Positions 1-8,191 of a DNA stretch of 64,000 nt are shown piece after piece. Every line of letters begins with the position of its first letter. Positions within the stretch are counted from its first letter, which is position 1. The notes beneath the pieces were generated by a model. The model did no database searches, was not told the origin of the DNA, and was given only the letters and a program-made list of their open reading frames with translations. The position numbers and the translations under genes were made by a program. Source of the DNA: GCA-2737725 sp033763995 (GTDB lineage: Bacteria; Pseudomonadota; Alphaproteobacteria; Rhodospirillales; Rhodospirillaceae); the NCBI GenBank assembly GCA_033763995.1, contig JANRJL010000060.1, positions 1 to 64,000 on the forward strand, in the 5' to 3' direction.

Positions 1-191
1 GGCTCGCCATCGACGGCCAGATGCGCGTGATCCGCCCCGACGGCGCGCCCATCCCGGGCCTGTACGCGGCGGGCGAAGTGATCGGCGGCGGGGCCACGGG
101 CGGGGCCGCTTACACCAACGGCAGCATGGTGACGCCGGCGATCACCTTCGGGCGCATGGTGGGCCAGAAGATCATCAAGCTGAAGGCGTGA
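1..191 (+). CDS. FAD-dependent oxidoreductase, C-terminal fragment (fumarate reductase/ketosteroid dehydrogenase-like)
   Basis: Only the last 62 codons lie in the window; the gene starts upstream of position 1. The frame reads from base 3 to a TGA at 189-191. The segment GLYAAGEVIGG followed by a Gly-rich stretch and TFGRMVG is the C-terminal FAD-contacting signature of the FAD_binding_2 family (fumarate reductase flavoproteins, 3-ketosteroid dehydrogenases, tricarballylate dehydrogenase). The substrate cannot be inferred from the fragment. A hairpin repeat and a leftward cytochrome c gene follow, so this gene is convergent with its neighbour. Confidence 0.8.
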   Translation, partial: LAIDGQMRVIRPDGAPIPGLYAAGEVIGGGATGGAAYTNGSMVTPAITFGRMVGQKIIKLKA

Positions 192-240
192 GTTAAGTCC
201 ACTCAGCCGAATCAGATAGCCTCAGTAAACCTTCCTTTTT

Positions 241-290
241 GGTCGCATTTCCCACGCCAAGTGGAAGGCCACTTCTCGGGGAAATGCTCT
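241..290 (-). repeat. Intercistronic hairpin repeat, family A, copy 1
   Basis: Outer arms GCATTTCCC (245-253) and GGGAAATGC (279-287) pair perfectly. An inner stem AAGTGG (259-264) pairs with CCACTT (269-274) around an AAGG tetraloop. In the orientation of the cytochrome gene it begins about 10 bases after that gene's stop. Related copies lie near 797, 10289, 11950, 14413 and 36100; arm positions vary with compensation between copies. Confidence 0.8.
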
Positions 291-299
291 CGGCGCTTC

Positions 300-722
300 T
301 CACTTCGCCTGGTACTTGAGGAACGAAATCAAATCGGCGCGCATCTTGGCGTCCTTGATGCCGTGGATGATCATATTCACTTGCGTGCCCATGTTGGCCG
401 GGTCCGAGAGATAGGTGTCGAGCGTCGCGTCGGTCCAGGTGATCTTGGAATTGCGCAACTGGTCGGAGTACTCGAAATTCTTGTCGCTGCCGGCCTTGCG
501 CCCGAACACGCCGGCCAGCGACGGCCCGGTGACGATCTCGCCGGCCTTGAGGCTGTGGCACGACTTGCAGGAGATGTTGAAGGCCGCGCGCCCGGCGCCG
601 ATGTCGAGCCGCCCGCGTTCGTCCTCCTGGCCGCGCGCGCCGCGGGCCAGCATCAGCACCACGGCCAGGGCCAAGGCGAAGAGCACCCAGCGCATGGCGT
701 GGTGAAAATGAACATGCGTCAT
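300..722 (-). CDS. Class I c-type cytochrome, membrane-anchored or exported
   Basis: 140 aa. An N-terminal hydrophobic segment (about residues 10-28) acts as signal peptide or anchor. One heme-binding CKSCH motif follows near residue 55. The region MGTQVNMIIHGIKD near the C-terminus matches the part of small cytochromes c that supplies the axial Met, and the protein ends in a helix like those of mitochondrial-type cytochromes c. The role is periplasmic electron transfer; the partner is unknown. I chose the ATG at 722 because it directly precedes the His-rich start and leader. A longer in-frame extension upstream is a shadow of the next gene. A family A hairpin follows the stop. Confidence 0.85.
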   Translation of the reverse strand: MTHVHFHHAMRWVLFALALAVVLMLARGARGQEDERGRLDIGAGRAAFNISCKSCHSLKAGEIVTGPSLAGVFGRKAGSDKNFEYSDQLRNSKITWTDATLDTYLSDPANMGTQVNMIIHGIKDAKMRADLISFLKYQAK

Positions 723-796
723 GACGGCCTCCCCGGATTTTGAACACGGGCATGAGACCGCGCCCCGCTCATGGAGGCATTGACCGGGGTCAAGGA

Positions 797-887
797 TGAG
801 CATTTGCCCGAGAAGTGGGTGCGGCTGCGCCGCCAAATCAAGATCAAGGGCGCGTCGCGCCCGGGCACTTGGCGTGGCAAATGCGAC
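797..887 (+). repeat. Intercistronic structured repeat, family A, copy 2 (long form)
   Basis: Outer arms GCATTTGCC (800-808) and GGCAAATGC (876-884) pair perfectly. Inside are an AAGTG/CACTT stem and two GC hairpins, one near 819-833 (GGTGCGGC/GCCGCC) and one near 849-861 (GGCGCG/CGCGCC). This copy runs opposite to the leftward genes around it, but one end still lies about 14 bases past the stop of the methyltransferase at 901. It carries G:C at the arm position where copies 3, 4, 5 and 6 have T:A. Confidence 0.75.
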
Positions 888-900
888 CAACAATAATGAG

Positions 901-1650
901 TTACAAGGGCCTTCGCGCCGCGCACCCGGCGTGCTCGCGCCCGTTGGCGGCGGCGCCCAGGCGCTGCAGGCCGAAGAATCCCGCGCGCTCCACCGCGAAG
1001 CCCGCGCGGGCGCACTCGCGGGCGAGAATCTCGGCATCGAGCGTGTTGAGAAACTTGGGCCCCGCCCCGCTGTCGGTGTTGTTTTGCCGGTAGCGCGCGA
1101 AATCGGGGATGAAACCGGGCCACGCATCGCCCTTGGCCTTGGCGGATTCGTAAACGGGCGCGATTTGGTTCCAGCCGGGCATGTAGGGCGTGTCGGCCAC
1201 GACGAACAGCCGCCCGCCCGGCACGAGCCAGGTGAACATCGCGCCCAGAACGGCGCGAATATCATCGCCCGACAGAAAGTGGATCACGCGCGAGGCCAAA
1301 ATGGCATTGAAAGAACCAGGCGGAAACTGAACGTCGGGCAGCGTGCCCACGACGGTGCGCAGCCGCGATTTTTGCTCCGGCGGCGCGCGCTCGGCCAGCA
1401 CCTCGAGGTGACGCGGCTCCATGTCGCAGGCGCACATGCGCGCACCTTGGTCGAGCGCCGCCAGCGTCGCGATGCCGTAGGCGCAGCCCATGTCGAGCGA
1501 TTCTCCGGGGGCGCGCGCCGCCGCGTCGACGAAATCCTGCGCGAAGTCGTCCAAGGCTTCCAGCATGAACCCGCGCCCGTTGAGCGTCGGGACCGCGCCG
1601 GGAAACTTCGTGGCGGGCAATGCCGTGGGCATGGCTCGGGGCTCGCTCAA
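901..1650 (-). CDS. Class I SAM-dependent methyltransferase
   Basis: 249 aa from a TTG start at 1650 that overlaps the TGA of the SDR gene (TTGA). An alternative ATG at 1632 gives 243 aa. The SAM-binding motif I reads LDMGCAYGIATLAAL near residues 52-66, and the acidic motif II is CDME. A motif IV-like segment FNAILASRVIHFL and LVPGGRLFVV follow, as in Methyltransf_11/25 proteins. The substrate is not predictable. It is the last gene of a tightly overlapping cassette with an SDR and a berberine-type FAD oxidase, which suggests joint action on a small molecule (inference). Confidence 0.8.
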   Translation of the reverse strand: MSEPRAMPTALPATKFPGAVPTLNGRGFMLEALDDFAQDFVDAAARAPGESLDMGCAYGIATLAALDQGARMCACDMEPRHLEVLAERAPPEQKSRLRTVVGTLPDVQFPPGSFNAILASRVIHFLSGDDIRAVLGAMFTWLVPGGRLFVVADTPYMPGWNQIAPVYESAKAKGDAWPGFIPDFARYRQNNTDSGAGPKFLNTLDAEILARECARAGFAVERAGFFGLQRLGAAANGREHAGCAARRPL

Positions 1651-2570
1651 TACGGCGCGACCTGCACGGGACTTGTATAGAACCGGTCGATCACCCGCCG
1701 CTCGTAGGCCTCGGGATCGCCCATGATGCGCTGATGCGTGTTGGCCCCGTTGGTGGCGGCGTAGATGAACGTGCGGCCTTCGGCCATGCGGTCGAACACT
1801 TCATTGGCGTGATCGGCGGGGGTGTTCTGTGTCGTGGCGCCCACGGGCAGCGAGCGGGTCTGCACGCCGCCCGTATAAACGCTCGCGACCAAAATCGGCT
1901 CGCGGTCGGTTTCCGCGCGCAGGCCCGCCGTCATCATCATCGCCGCCGCCTTGGAGGTGGAGTAGCTGGTGAACTCGGGCAGGCAGAACAACGCGGCGCT
2001 GGAGAGAATATTGACGATGGCGCCGGGTCGTCCGGTCTCCTGGGCATTTTTGAGGATAGTGGGAATGAACAGCCGGGCCAGTTCCGCCGGCGACCAGCAA
2101 TTGGTGTCCATGGCGCGCTTGATGTCGTCGAGATTGCCGGCCGAGCGAAACCGGCGCTCCTCCGCGCGCTTCAAGTCGCCGGGATAGGCCGCGTTGTTGA
2201 TCAGCAGCGTCAGGTCCTGGGCCTGGGCGGCGGCGGCGCGGCGGTGGGTGTCGCTGGTCACATCCAACTCCAGCGCCACGACGCGCGCGGGATCGAGCGC
2301 GGTCAGTTCCGGCAGCGTCTTGGGGTCGCGCGCGGTCGCGTAAACCCGCTTGGCGCCGCGCGCCAGCAGCACCTCGACGAAACCCAAGCCCACGCCGCGG
2401 TTGGCCCCCGTCACCAGGGCCACGCAGTCCTTCACCTTGAACGCCTTGTGGGGCGAGGTCATGGGCGACACGCCACTCGCGGGCGTTTGCGCCAGAACGG
2501 GCGTTGCGGAGGCGGCAACCGCGAAGCCCGCCAGAAGATCGCGGCGATCCATTCTGTCACCTTGGGCCAT
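1647..2570 (-). CDS. Short-chain dehydrogenase/reductase with Tat-like leader
   Basis: 307 aa from the ATG at 2570, which shares its A with the stop of the upstream gene (TGATG). A second ATG at 2552 begins a leader starting MDRRDLLAGF that resembles a twin-arginine signal peptide ending in Ala-Gln. The Rossmann fold follows: TGANRGVG cofactor motif, NNAAYPGD (NNAG-like), and the catalytic Tyr/Lys in SYSTSKAA. SDRs are normally cytoplasmic, so the leader is unusual. The preceding FAD oxidase also carries a Tat-type leader, consistent with a shared periplasmic pathway. The substrate is unknown. The 3' end overlaps the methyltransferase start. Confidence 0.8.
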   Translation of the reverse strand: MAQGDRMDRRDLLAGFAVAASATPVLAQTPASGVSPMTSPHKAFKVKDCVALVTGANRGVGLGFVEVLLARGAKRVYATARDPKTLPELTALDPARVVALELDVTSDTHRRAAAAQAQDLTLLINNAAYPGDLKRAEERRFRSAGNLDDIKRAMDTNCWSPAELARLFIPTILKNAQETGRPGAIVNILSSAALFCLPEFTSYSTSKAAAMMMTAGLRAETDREPILVASVYTGGVQTRSLPVGATTQNTPADHANEVFDRMAEGRTFIYAATNGANTHQRIMGDPEAYERRVIDRFYTSPVQVAPY

Positions 2571-4072
2571 CACGTCACCTTGGGTTTGATGTTGGCGTTG
2601 AGGCGGAAGAAGTTGGCGGGGTCGTACTTGGTCTTCAGCGCCACGAGGCGTTCGTAGTTGGGCCCGTAGTTGCCCTGCACGCGCGCGGCGCTGTCGTCCA
2701 TGAGGCTGTTGACGTAGAAACTGTTGCCCGAAAATTTCTCCAGCCGCGCCCAAAAGGCCCGGCCCCAGTCGCGCACGCTTTCGCCTTCGGCCATGGTGGT
2801 GCCCTCGCCGCCCACGTCGATGTTGTGCATGGCCGCGCGGTGCGGATAGGCCGTGGCGTCGGCGGCGACGCGGTTGATGGCCCCGCCCATGAGCAACAGC
2901 GTCGCATGGGTGCCGGGCTTGGGGTTGGCGACGTAATAGTCGAACATGGCGTCGATCAGCGCCGGGCCGGTGGAGGCTTCGTCGCCGCCCAGCATGCCGC
3001 CCTTGGCGTAGTGGAACTCGCCGGGCATGGTGAACTTGTCGATGCTGCTTTGCAGGTCGACGTAGGTCATGGTGTTGCTGCGCGTGCCGGTGGCCTTGGC
3101 GAAACCGCCCAGCACAGCCAGGGTCTTCTCCGCGTCCGTCGGCGAGCCCAAGTAACTGCCCGAGACGCTGGCCGTCACCTCGCCCTTGGCGTTGGCGTTA
3201 AGATTGCACGTGAGCCACAGTTGGTCGGGGGCCTTGGTGTGGCCGTAGTCGAAGTAGTTGCGGATGACGGTTTTGGCGTCGGCCTGGGCGAAGCTGAAGG
3301 ACTGCGTCATGACCGGATAGGCGTAGTCGTGCAGCCGGAACTTGAACATGGTCACGATGCCGAAGTTGCCGCCGCCGCCGCGCACGCCCCAGTAGAGGTC
3401 CTGGTTCTGCTGGGCGTTGGCCGTGACCACGCGGCCGTCGGCGGTGACCAGTTCCACCTCCAGCAGGTTGTCGACCGCCATGCCGAACTGGCGCTGCAGG
3501 CGGCCCATGCCGCCGCCCAGCGTCAAGCCGCCCACGCCGGTGTGCGAGACCACGCCGAAGGTGCTGGCCAGCCCCGCCTTCTGTGCCGCGCGATCCACGT
3601 CGCCCAGCAAGCATCCGCCGCCGACCTTCACAGTTTTCGCGGCGGCATCGAGCGACACGGTGTTCAGCGGTGTCAGGTCGATGACCAAGCCGCGCTCGAC
3701 CACCGACTGGCCCGAGATGGAATGCCCGCCGCAGCGCACCGCCGTGAGCAGGTTGTGATCGCGCGCGAATTTGACGGCGGTGACCACGTCGGCCGTGGAG
3801 GCGCAGCGCGCGATCAGCGCCGGGCGGCGGTCGAACATGGCGTTCCAGATCTTGCGCGCCGCGTCATAGTCGGCATCGCCCGCCCGCAGCACCTTGCCCG
3901 CGAGCGACTTGGCGAAGGCGGCCACCGTGCTCTCGCCCAGGGTCGCCTCGCCGCCCGTGAGCGTCACGGCGGGCAGATCGGCGGCCCGCACCGGCCCGCG
4001 CGCGAAGGACACCGTCAGCCCCGCGCCCACGGCGCTGCCCAGCAACACGCGGCGATTGATCGAACGGATCAT
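2570..4072 (-). CDS. Exported FAD-linked oxidase, berberine bridge enzyme-like (PCMH/VAO type)
   Basis: 500 aa. I chose the ATG at 4072 because a GGGAG ribosome site lies 8 bases upstream and the protein then begins with a Tat-type leader (SINRRVLLGSAVG). An FAD_binding_4 domain spans roughly residues 60-200. The conserved RCGGHSISGQS contains the His that binds FAD through the 8-alpha carbon in this family. The second covalent link (6-S-Cys) seen in bicovalent members appears absent, since that segment reads VSHTGVGG. The C-terminal BBE motif NYGPNYERLVALKTKYDP is intact. The enzyme likely oxidises an alcohol, sugar or alkaloid-like substrate in the periplasm; the substrate is unknown. Confidence 0.88.
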   Translation of the reverse strand: MIRSINRRVLLGSAVGAGLTVSFARGPVRAADLPAVTLTGGEATLGESTVAAFAKSLAGKVLRAGDADYDAARKIWNAMFDRRPALIARCASTADVVTAVKFARDHNLLTAVRCGGHSISGQSVVERGLVIDLTPLNTVSLDAAAKTVKVGGGCLLGDVDRAAQKAGLASTFGVVSHTGVGGLTLGGGMGRLQRQFGMAVDNLLEVELVTADGRVVTANAQQNQDLYWGVRGGGGNFGIVTMFKFRLHDYAYPVMTQSFSFAQADAKTVIRNYFDYGHTKAPDQLWLTCNLNANAKGEVTASVSGSYLGSPTDAEKTLAVLGGFAKATGTRSNTMTYVDLQSSIDKFTMPGEFHYAKGGMLGGDEASTGPALIDAMFDYYVANPKPGTHATLLLMGGAINRVAADATAYPHRAAMHNIDVGGEGTTMAEGESVRDWGRAFWARLEKFSGNSFYVNSLMDDSAARVQGNYGPNYERLVALKTKYDPANFFRLNANIKPKVT

Positions 4073-4202
4073 GAAATGCTCCCTGCCCTGCGAGGTGTGC
4101 AGCTTAGCAGAGGGGCGGTTGCCCATGATAAACGAAAACTCCTGCCGTGTTCGGCAGGCATGCAAACCCGCTGCCCTTTAAGCCAGCATCTTGCCGACCT
4201 GC

Positions 4203-4218
4203 ACATTATAATGTACAT
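4203..4218 (+). promoter_or_regulatory. Palindromic operator-like site with TATAAT, upstream of the HigBA-like locus
   Basis: ACATTATAATGT (4203-4214) is a perfect 12-bp palindrome containing TATAAT (4207-4212) and runs into a second palindrome, ATGTACAT (4211-4218). It ends 9 bases before the toxin ATG, so it is well placed for autoregulation by the downstream HTH antitoxin. No good -35 hexamer is visible at 16-18 bp. Because the core is symmetric it could also act leftward towards the FAD oxidase. Confidence 0.5.
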
Positions 4219-4227
4219 ACCGAGGGC

Positions 4228-4578
4228 ATGCGTGCTCAAGGCCCAAAGTTTCCGTTGATGTTTTATCGCACGGCAACGGGCACGGAGCCGGTTCGAGAGT
4301 GGCTGCTTGCGCTTTCGGATGAAGATTGCGACGCCATCGGCGCGGACTTGCAGCGCGTTCAATGGCGCTTTCCCATCGGCATGCCGCTGTGCCGCCCGTT
4401 GGGGCAAGGGCTTTAGGAAGTGCGCACGACCCTTCCCCATGGCGGCATCGCGCGGGTCATGTTTTGCGTTTTCGGCCTGCAACTGGTCGCGCTGCACGGG
4501 TTCATCAAGAAGACACGCGCAACGCCTTCGAGCGACATGGCGCTTGCACGTCGTCGAAAGTCGGAGATCGAAGGATGA
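4228..4578 (+). pseudogene. HigB-like toxin (phage Gp49-like) interrupted by an in-frame TAG
   Basis: Reading from the ATG at 4228 gives a Gp49-like/RelE-fold toxin: PVREWLLALSDEDCDAIG, then FPIGMPLCRPLGQGL, then TAG at 4414-4416. The same frame continues without a shift as EVRTTLPHGGIARVMFCVF and LHGFIKKT to a TGA at 4576-4578, which overlaps the antitoxin ATG (ATGA). In this family the position of the stop normally holds Trp (GLWEVR), so a single TGG-to-TAG change explains the break. As written, the truncated product (62 aa) lacks the C-terminal half and should be inactive. Confidence 0.8.
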
Positions 4579-4859
4579 AGAAGAATAAGCATATCGGTTC
4601 ATCGCTTGACAGTTTTCTCGCCAAACGTGGTGTGTTGGAAGCTTTCGAAGCTCAGGCCGTGAAGGAAGTCCTTGCGTGGCAATTGGGGCAAGCCATGAAG
4701 GCCAAGAGCATCTCAAAGAACCGCATGGCGACCTTGATGCAAACCAGCCGAACCCAAATCGACCGGTTGCTGAAGCCTGATGATGGCAACGTGACGCTCG
4801 CCACGCTGCAACGTGCAGCAGCAATCGTCGGGCGCAAAGTCAAGCTGGAGTTGGTGTAA
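4575..4859 (+). CDS. HigA-like XRE-family antitoxin
   Basis: 94 aa, starting at an ATG that overlaps the toxin frame by 4 bases (ATGA). A Cro/C1-type helix-turn-helix spans about residues 45-75 (KSISKNRMATLMQTSRTQID), followed by LKPDDGNVTLATLQRAAA, typical of antitoxins paired with Gp49/HigB toxins. Expected role: bind the toxin and repress the operon at the palindrome near 4203. With its toxin interrupted, the gene is either a free regulator, protection against related toxins, or a decaying remnant. The reading frame is intact. Confidence 0.82.
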   Translation: MKKNKHIGSSLDSFLAKRGVLEAFEAQAVKEVLAWQLGQAMKAKSISKNRMATLMQTSRTQIDRLLKPDDGNVTLATLQRAAAIVGRKVKLELV

Positions 4860-4990
4860 CAAAGCCAGGGCCTTCATGGTGTCGCGAACATCGCGCGAGG
4901 TTCATGCCGCCGAGTCGCCGATGGAGCGGATCGTCACGATGCTCGTGACCTCTTGCGGCGCGAATCGAGAATGAACTTCCTAGGCAACCT

Positions 4991-5449
4991 TCAAGTGGCA
5001 AGCAACGCCGCGACCGCGCGATTCAGCTTCTTGGCGAAGGGATTGACCACCGTGACGCCGCCCCACGCGAAGCCGTCGGCCATGTCCTCGGACAAGAGAA
5101 ACCGGCACCTCGCCTCGGCCGCGACGCTCAAGATCAACGCATCCCAGATGGCGAATTTATGGCGCACGGCGATATCGAGGGCCTCGGAAAAGGCCACCGC
5201 GGTGTTTTCGGCCACGACACAACTGTCCTGCCACTGCAATACAACGGATCGCGCATCGAGCGGCGACATGCCCCCTTTGCGAATCAAGACAGCGAAGAGT
5301 TCAACCAACGTCTGACGAGGTAAAATGCGTCTATCTTGAGAAATCAGGTTGACGATTTGCCGTGCCGCGCGAGCCTTCACCGCGTCGGACTCCGATGAAG
5401 AGCGCCCTTCCATGTAAACGAGGATGTCGGTGTCGATCGCGACACGCAT
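4991..5449 (-). CDS. PIN-domain ribonuclease toxin (VapC-like)
   Basis: 152 aa. The ATG at 5449 begins MRVAIDTDILVYMEG, with the first PIN aspartates. Further acidic residues sit in TLVELF, in AIWDALIL near residue 115, and in LLSEDM near residue 130, so the metal-binding set looks complete. It is expected to cleave RNA. It lies 5 bases downstream of a Phd/YefM-type antitoxin and is presumably co-transcribed with it. The roughly 130 bases beyond its stop, up to the HigA-like gene, hold no recognisable gene. Confidence 0.85.
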   Translation of the reverse strand: MRVAIDTDILVYMEGRSSSESDAVKARAARQIVNLISQDRRILPRQTLVELFAVLIRKGGMSPLDARSVVLQWQDSCVVAENTAVAFSEALDIAVRHKFAIWDALILSVAAEARCRFLLSEDMADGFAWGGVTVVNPFAKKLNRAVAALLAT

Positions 5450-5454
5450 GACGG

Positions 5455-5715
5455 CTACTTCCAGGGCTTGCGCTCGTGAATTTCCTCGCGTGTCCAGCGC
5501 CCGATGATCTTGACGGGTTGGCGCTCCAGTCGCGCCATGAGTTTCGCCCATGCCCGCATGCGTTTTTGGTTGTCGGCATCGTCAACCGGCGAAATCTTGG
5601 CGACGGGCTGGCCATGGGAGGTGACGATGATCTCCTCTCCTCCTTTGACACGACGCAGTACGCCGGAAAAATTCCGGTTCGCTTCCGACGCGGTCATTCG
5701 TTTCTGCGTGCCCAT
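5455..5715 (-). CDS. Phd/YefM-family antitoxin
   Basis: 86 aa. The N-terminal half matches the Phd/YefM DNA-binding fold: MTASEANRNFSGVLRRVKGG, then EEIIVTSHGQPVAKISP. The basic C-terminal tail is the likely toxin-binding segment. It precedes the PIN toxin at 4991-5449 in the usual antitoxin-first order. A strong sigma-70 promoter lies immediately upstream at 5752-5780, with AT-rich repeated sequence between promoter and start that could be the autoregulatory operator. Confidence 0.87.
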   Translation of the reverse strand: MGTQKRMTASEANRNFSGVLRRVKGGEEIIVTSHGQPVAKISPVDDADNQKRMRAWAKLMARLERQPVKIIGRWTREEIHERKPWK

Positions 5716-5751
5716 GGTGACAACCTAAAATTACCTATTTTCACTACTTTT

Positions 5752-5780
5752 ATTATAAAGTGCGGGGCACATCGTGTCGA
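5752..5780 (-). promoter_or_regulatory. Sigma-70-type promoter for the Phd/PIN toxin-antitoxin operon
   Basis: On the minus strand, -35 TCGACA (5775-5780), a 17-bp spacer, and a perfect -10 TATAAT (5752-5757). The predicted start is about 7 bases downstream, leaving a leader of some 30 bases to the ATG at 5715. The leader contains the repeated elements AAAATAGG and AATTTTAGG, possible operator half-sites. Confidence 0.7.
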
Positions 5781-5793
5781 GACCGGCAACAAA

Positions 5794-5821
5794 AAAGGCC
5801 CCAGCTTTCGCCGGGGCCTTT
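5794..5821 (-). terminator. Rho-independent terminator after hppA
   Basis: Arms AAAGGCCCC (5794-5802) and GGGGCCTTT (5813-5821) form a 9-bp stem with a 10-base loop. On the minus strand it is followed by a run of T. It lies 28 bases past the hppA stop and directly before the toxin-antitoxin promoter, insulating the two units. Confidence 0.9.
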
Positions 5822-5848
5822 AGGTTTCGCGAAACTCTCGCGTGATGC

Positions 5849-7936
5849 TTACGCCGCCAAGATCGCCAGCAGCAGGATGGCGACGATGTTGGTGATCTTG
5901 ATCATCGGGTTCACGGCCGGACCGGCGGTGTCCTTGTAGGGGTCGCCCACGGTGTCGCCGGTCACGGCGGCCTTGTGAGCGTCCGAGCCCTTCTTCATGC
6001 CGTCGCCCAGGTAGCCGTCCTCGATCAGCTTCTTGGCGTTGTCCCAGGCACCGCCGCCCGAGGTCATCGAGATGGCGACGAACAGACCGGTCACGATGGT
6101 GCCGAGCAGCATCGCACCCAGCGCCGTGAACGCTTGCTCCTGCGTGCCGACCGCGTTGACCACGAAGTACAACACCACCGGCGAGAGCACCGGCAGCAGC
6201 GAGGGCACGATCATTTCCTTGATCGCGGCCTTGGTCAGCATGTCGACCGCGCGGCCGTAATCGGGCTTCGCGGTGCCTTCCATGATGCCCTTGATCTCGC
6301 GGAACTGGCGGCGCACTTCGTTCACCACCGAGCCCGCCGCCCGGCCCACGGCCTGCATGCCGAGCGCGCCGAACAGGTAAGGCAGCAATCCGCCGATGAA
6401 CAGGCCCACGACCACATAGGGATCCTCGAGCTTGAACTGCACGTCGAGGTCCGGGAAATAGTGCTTGAGGTCCTGCGTGTAGGCCGCGAACAGCACCAGG
6501 GCGGCCAAGCCCGCCGAGCCGATGGCATAGCCCTTGGTGACGGCCTTGGTGGTGTTGCCCACCGCGTCCAGCGCGTCGGTGGACTTGCGCACTTCCGGCG
6601 GCAGGTGCGCCATTTCGGCGATGCCCCCGGCGTTGTCGGTGACCGGGCCATAGGCATCGAGCGCCACGACGATCCCGGCCAGGGCCAGCATGGTGGTCGC
6701 CGCGACGGCCAGACCGAACAATCCCGCCACGCTGTAGGAGGCGATAATGCCGCCCGAAATCACCAGCACCGGCAGGGCGCAGGCTTCCATGGAGATCGCC
6801 AGGCCCTGGATGATGTTGGTGCCGTGGCCGGTCTTGGAGGCGTGGGCCACCGACCGCACCGGGCGGAAGCCCGTGCCGGTGTAGTACTCGGTGATCCAGA
6901 TGATCAGGCCCGTCACGACCAAGCCGACGAAGGCGCAGGTGATCAGGTCGGTCGATGTAATCTCGAGGCCGCCGGTCGCCGTCACGGGTTCGGCGAACAT
7001 CATCTGGGTGATCACCACGATCAGGATGGCCGAGATCACGGCGGTGACGATAAAGCCCCGGTAAAGTGCCGGCATGATCTTGCCCGACGCACCGATGCCC
7101 GAAAAGAACGTGCCGATGACCGAGGCGATGATGCACACGCCGCCGACGACCAGCGGATAGAGCATGGCCGTGGTTTCGGCCGCGCCGTCGAAGTAGATGG
7201 TGGCCAGCAGCATGGTGGCGACGATGGTCACCGCATAGGTCTCGAACAGGTCGGCGGCCATGCCGGCGCAATCGCCGACGTTGTCGCCCACGTTGTCGGC
7301 GATCACGGCCGGGTTGCGCGGATCGTCCTCGGGAATGCCCGCTTCGACCTTGCCCACCAGGTCGGCGCCCACGTCGGCGCCCTTGGTGAAGATGCCGCCG
7401 CCCAAACGCGCGAAGATCGAGATCAGCGATGCGCCGAAGCTCAAGGCCACCAGGCCTTCCAGCACCTTGCGCTGGTCGATGCCCATGGACTTGAGCACGA
7501 AATAATAAGCCGCGACGCCCAGCAGGCCCAAGCCCACCACCAGCAAGCCGGTGATGGCGCCCGATTGGAACGCAACGTCGTGGGCGGGCTTCAAGCCGCC
7601 GGTCATGGCGGCAGCCGCCGTGCGCACGTTGGCGCGCACCGAGACGTTCATGCCGACATAGCCGGCCGCGCCCGACAGCACCGCGCCGATGACGAAGCCC
7701 ACCGCCACGGTCACGCCCAGGGTCGCGGCCAGGATGATGGCCACCACGATGCCGGCGATGCCGATGGTGGTGTATTGACGGTTGAGGTAGGCGCCCGCGC
7801 CTTCCTGAATGGCCGCGGCGATTTCCTGCATGCGCGCGTTGCCCGTGGGCAGCGCGATAATCCGGCGCGTCGCATAGGCGCCGTACAACACCGCCAGCAC
7901 ACCGCAGGCGATGACCAGAGTTTCCAGAGAGCTCAT
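5849..7936 (-). CDS. hppA: Membrane-bound proton-translocating pyrophosphatase
   Basis: 695 aa polytopic membrane protein of normal family length. It couples PPi hydrolysis to proton pumping across the inner membrane. The catalytic signature GADLVGKVEAGIPEDDPRNP and the Asp-rich IADNVGDNVGDCAGMAADLF are intact, as is the second acidic cluster DNAGGIAEMAHLP. The segment GNTTKAVTKG carries Lys at the position that in this family marks the K+-independent subtype (K+-dependent enzymes have Ala there). An AGGGG ribosome site precedes the ATG. A strong terminator follows. The 255 bases upstream of the start hold no gene; they contain AT-rich segments that could be the promoter, but I could not fix one. 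Confidence 0.96.
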   Translation of the reverse strand: MSSLETLVIACGVLAVLYGAYATRRIIALPTGNARMQEIAAAIQEGAGAYLNRQYTTIGIAGIVVAIILAATLGVTVAVGFVIGAVLSGAAGYVGMNVSVRANVRTAAAAMTGGLKPAHDVAFQSGAITGLLVVGLGLLGVAAYYFVLKSMGIDQRKVLEGLVALSFGASLISIFARLGGGIFTKGADVGADLVGKVEAGIPEDDPRNPAVIADNVGDNVGDCAGMAADLFETYAVTIVATMLLATIYFDGAAETTAMLYPLVVGGVCIIASVIGTFFSGIGASGKIMPALYRGFIVTAVISAILIVVITQMMFAEPVTATGGLEITSTDLITCAFVGLVVTGLIIWITEYYTGTGFRPVRSVAHASKTGHGTNIIQGLAISMEACALPVLVISGGIIASYSVAGLFGLAVAATTMLALAGIVVALDAYGPVTDNAGGIAEMAHLPPEVRKSTDALDAVGNTTKAVTKGYAIGSAGLAALVLFAAYTQDLKHYFPDLDVQFKLEDPYVVVGLFIGGLLPYLFGALGMQAVGRAAGSVVNEVRRQFREIKGIMEGTAKPDYGRAVDMLTKAAIKEMIVPSLLPVLSPVVLYFVVNAVGTQEQAFTALGAMLLGTIVTGLFVAISMTSGGGAWDNAKKLIEDGYLGDGMKKGSDAHKAAVTGDTVGDPYKDTAGPAVNPMIKITNIVAILLLAILAA

Positions 7937-8191
7937 GTTTGCCCCTTAATTGAGTGCCCCAAGCTTGACCCGTCCGGGCGATTCGGCGTTGGCTACCGAG
8001 ATCGCCGGGAAGGTAGAAAGAGTATTAAATTCAGTGCTTTGGACGGCGTTCTTGAATCGCCGTTTTCGAAAGCGGGCGCACGATGCCAGAAGCCTTGAAG
8101 GGACGCAACACCATTGCGTCGGGGCTGGCTCGAAAGGCAAGAAATCTATTTGTAGAGCGTTTATACGGGAAAAGCGCCCACGTTGCGATAG

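Noticed and set aside
4141..4159. Hairpin CCTGCCG/CGGCAGG as a terminator
   Set aside because: It is followed by only a short T-run on the minus strand and no gene upstream would use it. It may be part of the FAD-oxidase leader.
4411..4420. Frameshift in the HigB-like toxin
   Set aside because: Translating through the TAG in the same frame restores the family sequence, so it is a nonsense change. Pyrrolysine readthrough is unlikely in this lineage.
4860..4990. Possible gene remnant between the HigA-like gene and the PIN toxin
   Set aside because: No frame gives recognisable similarity over more than a few residues.
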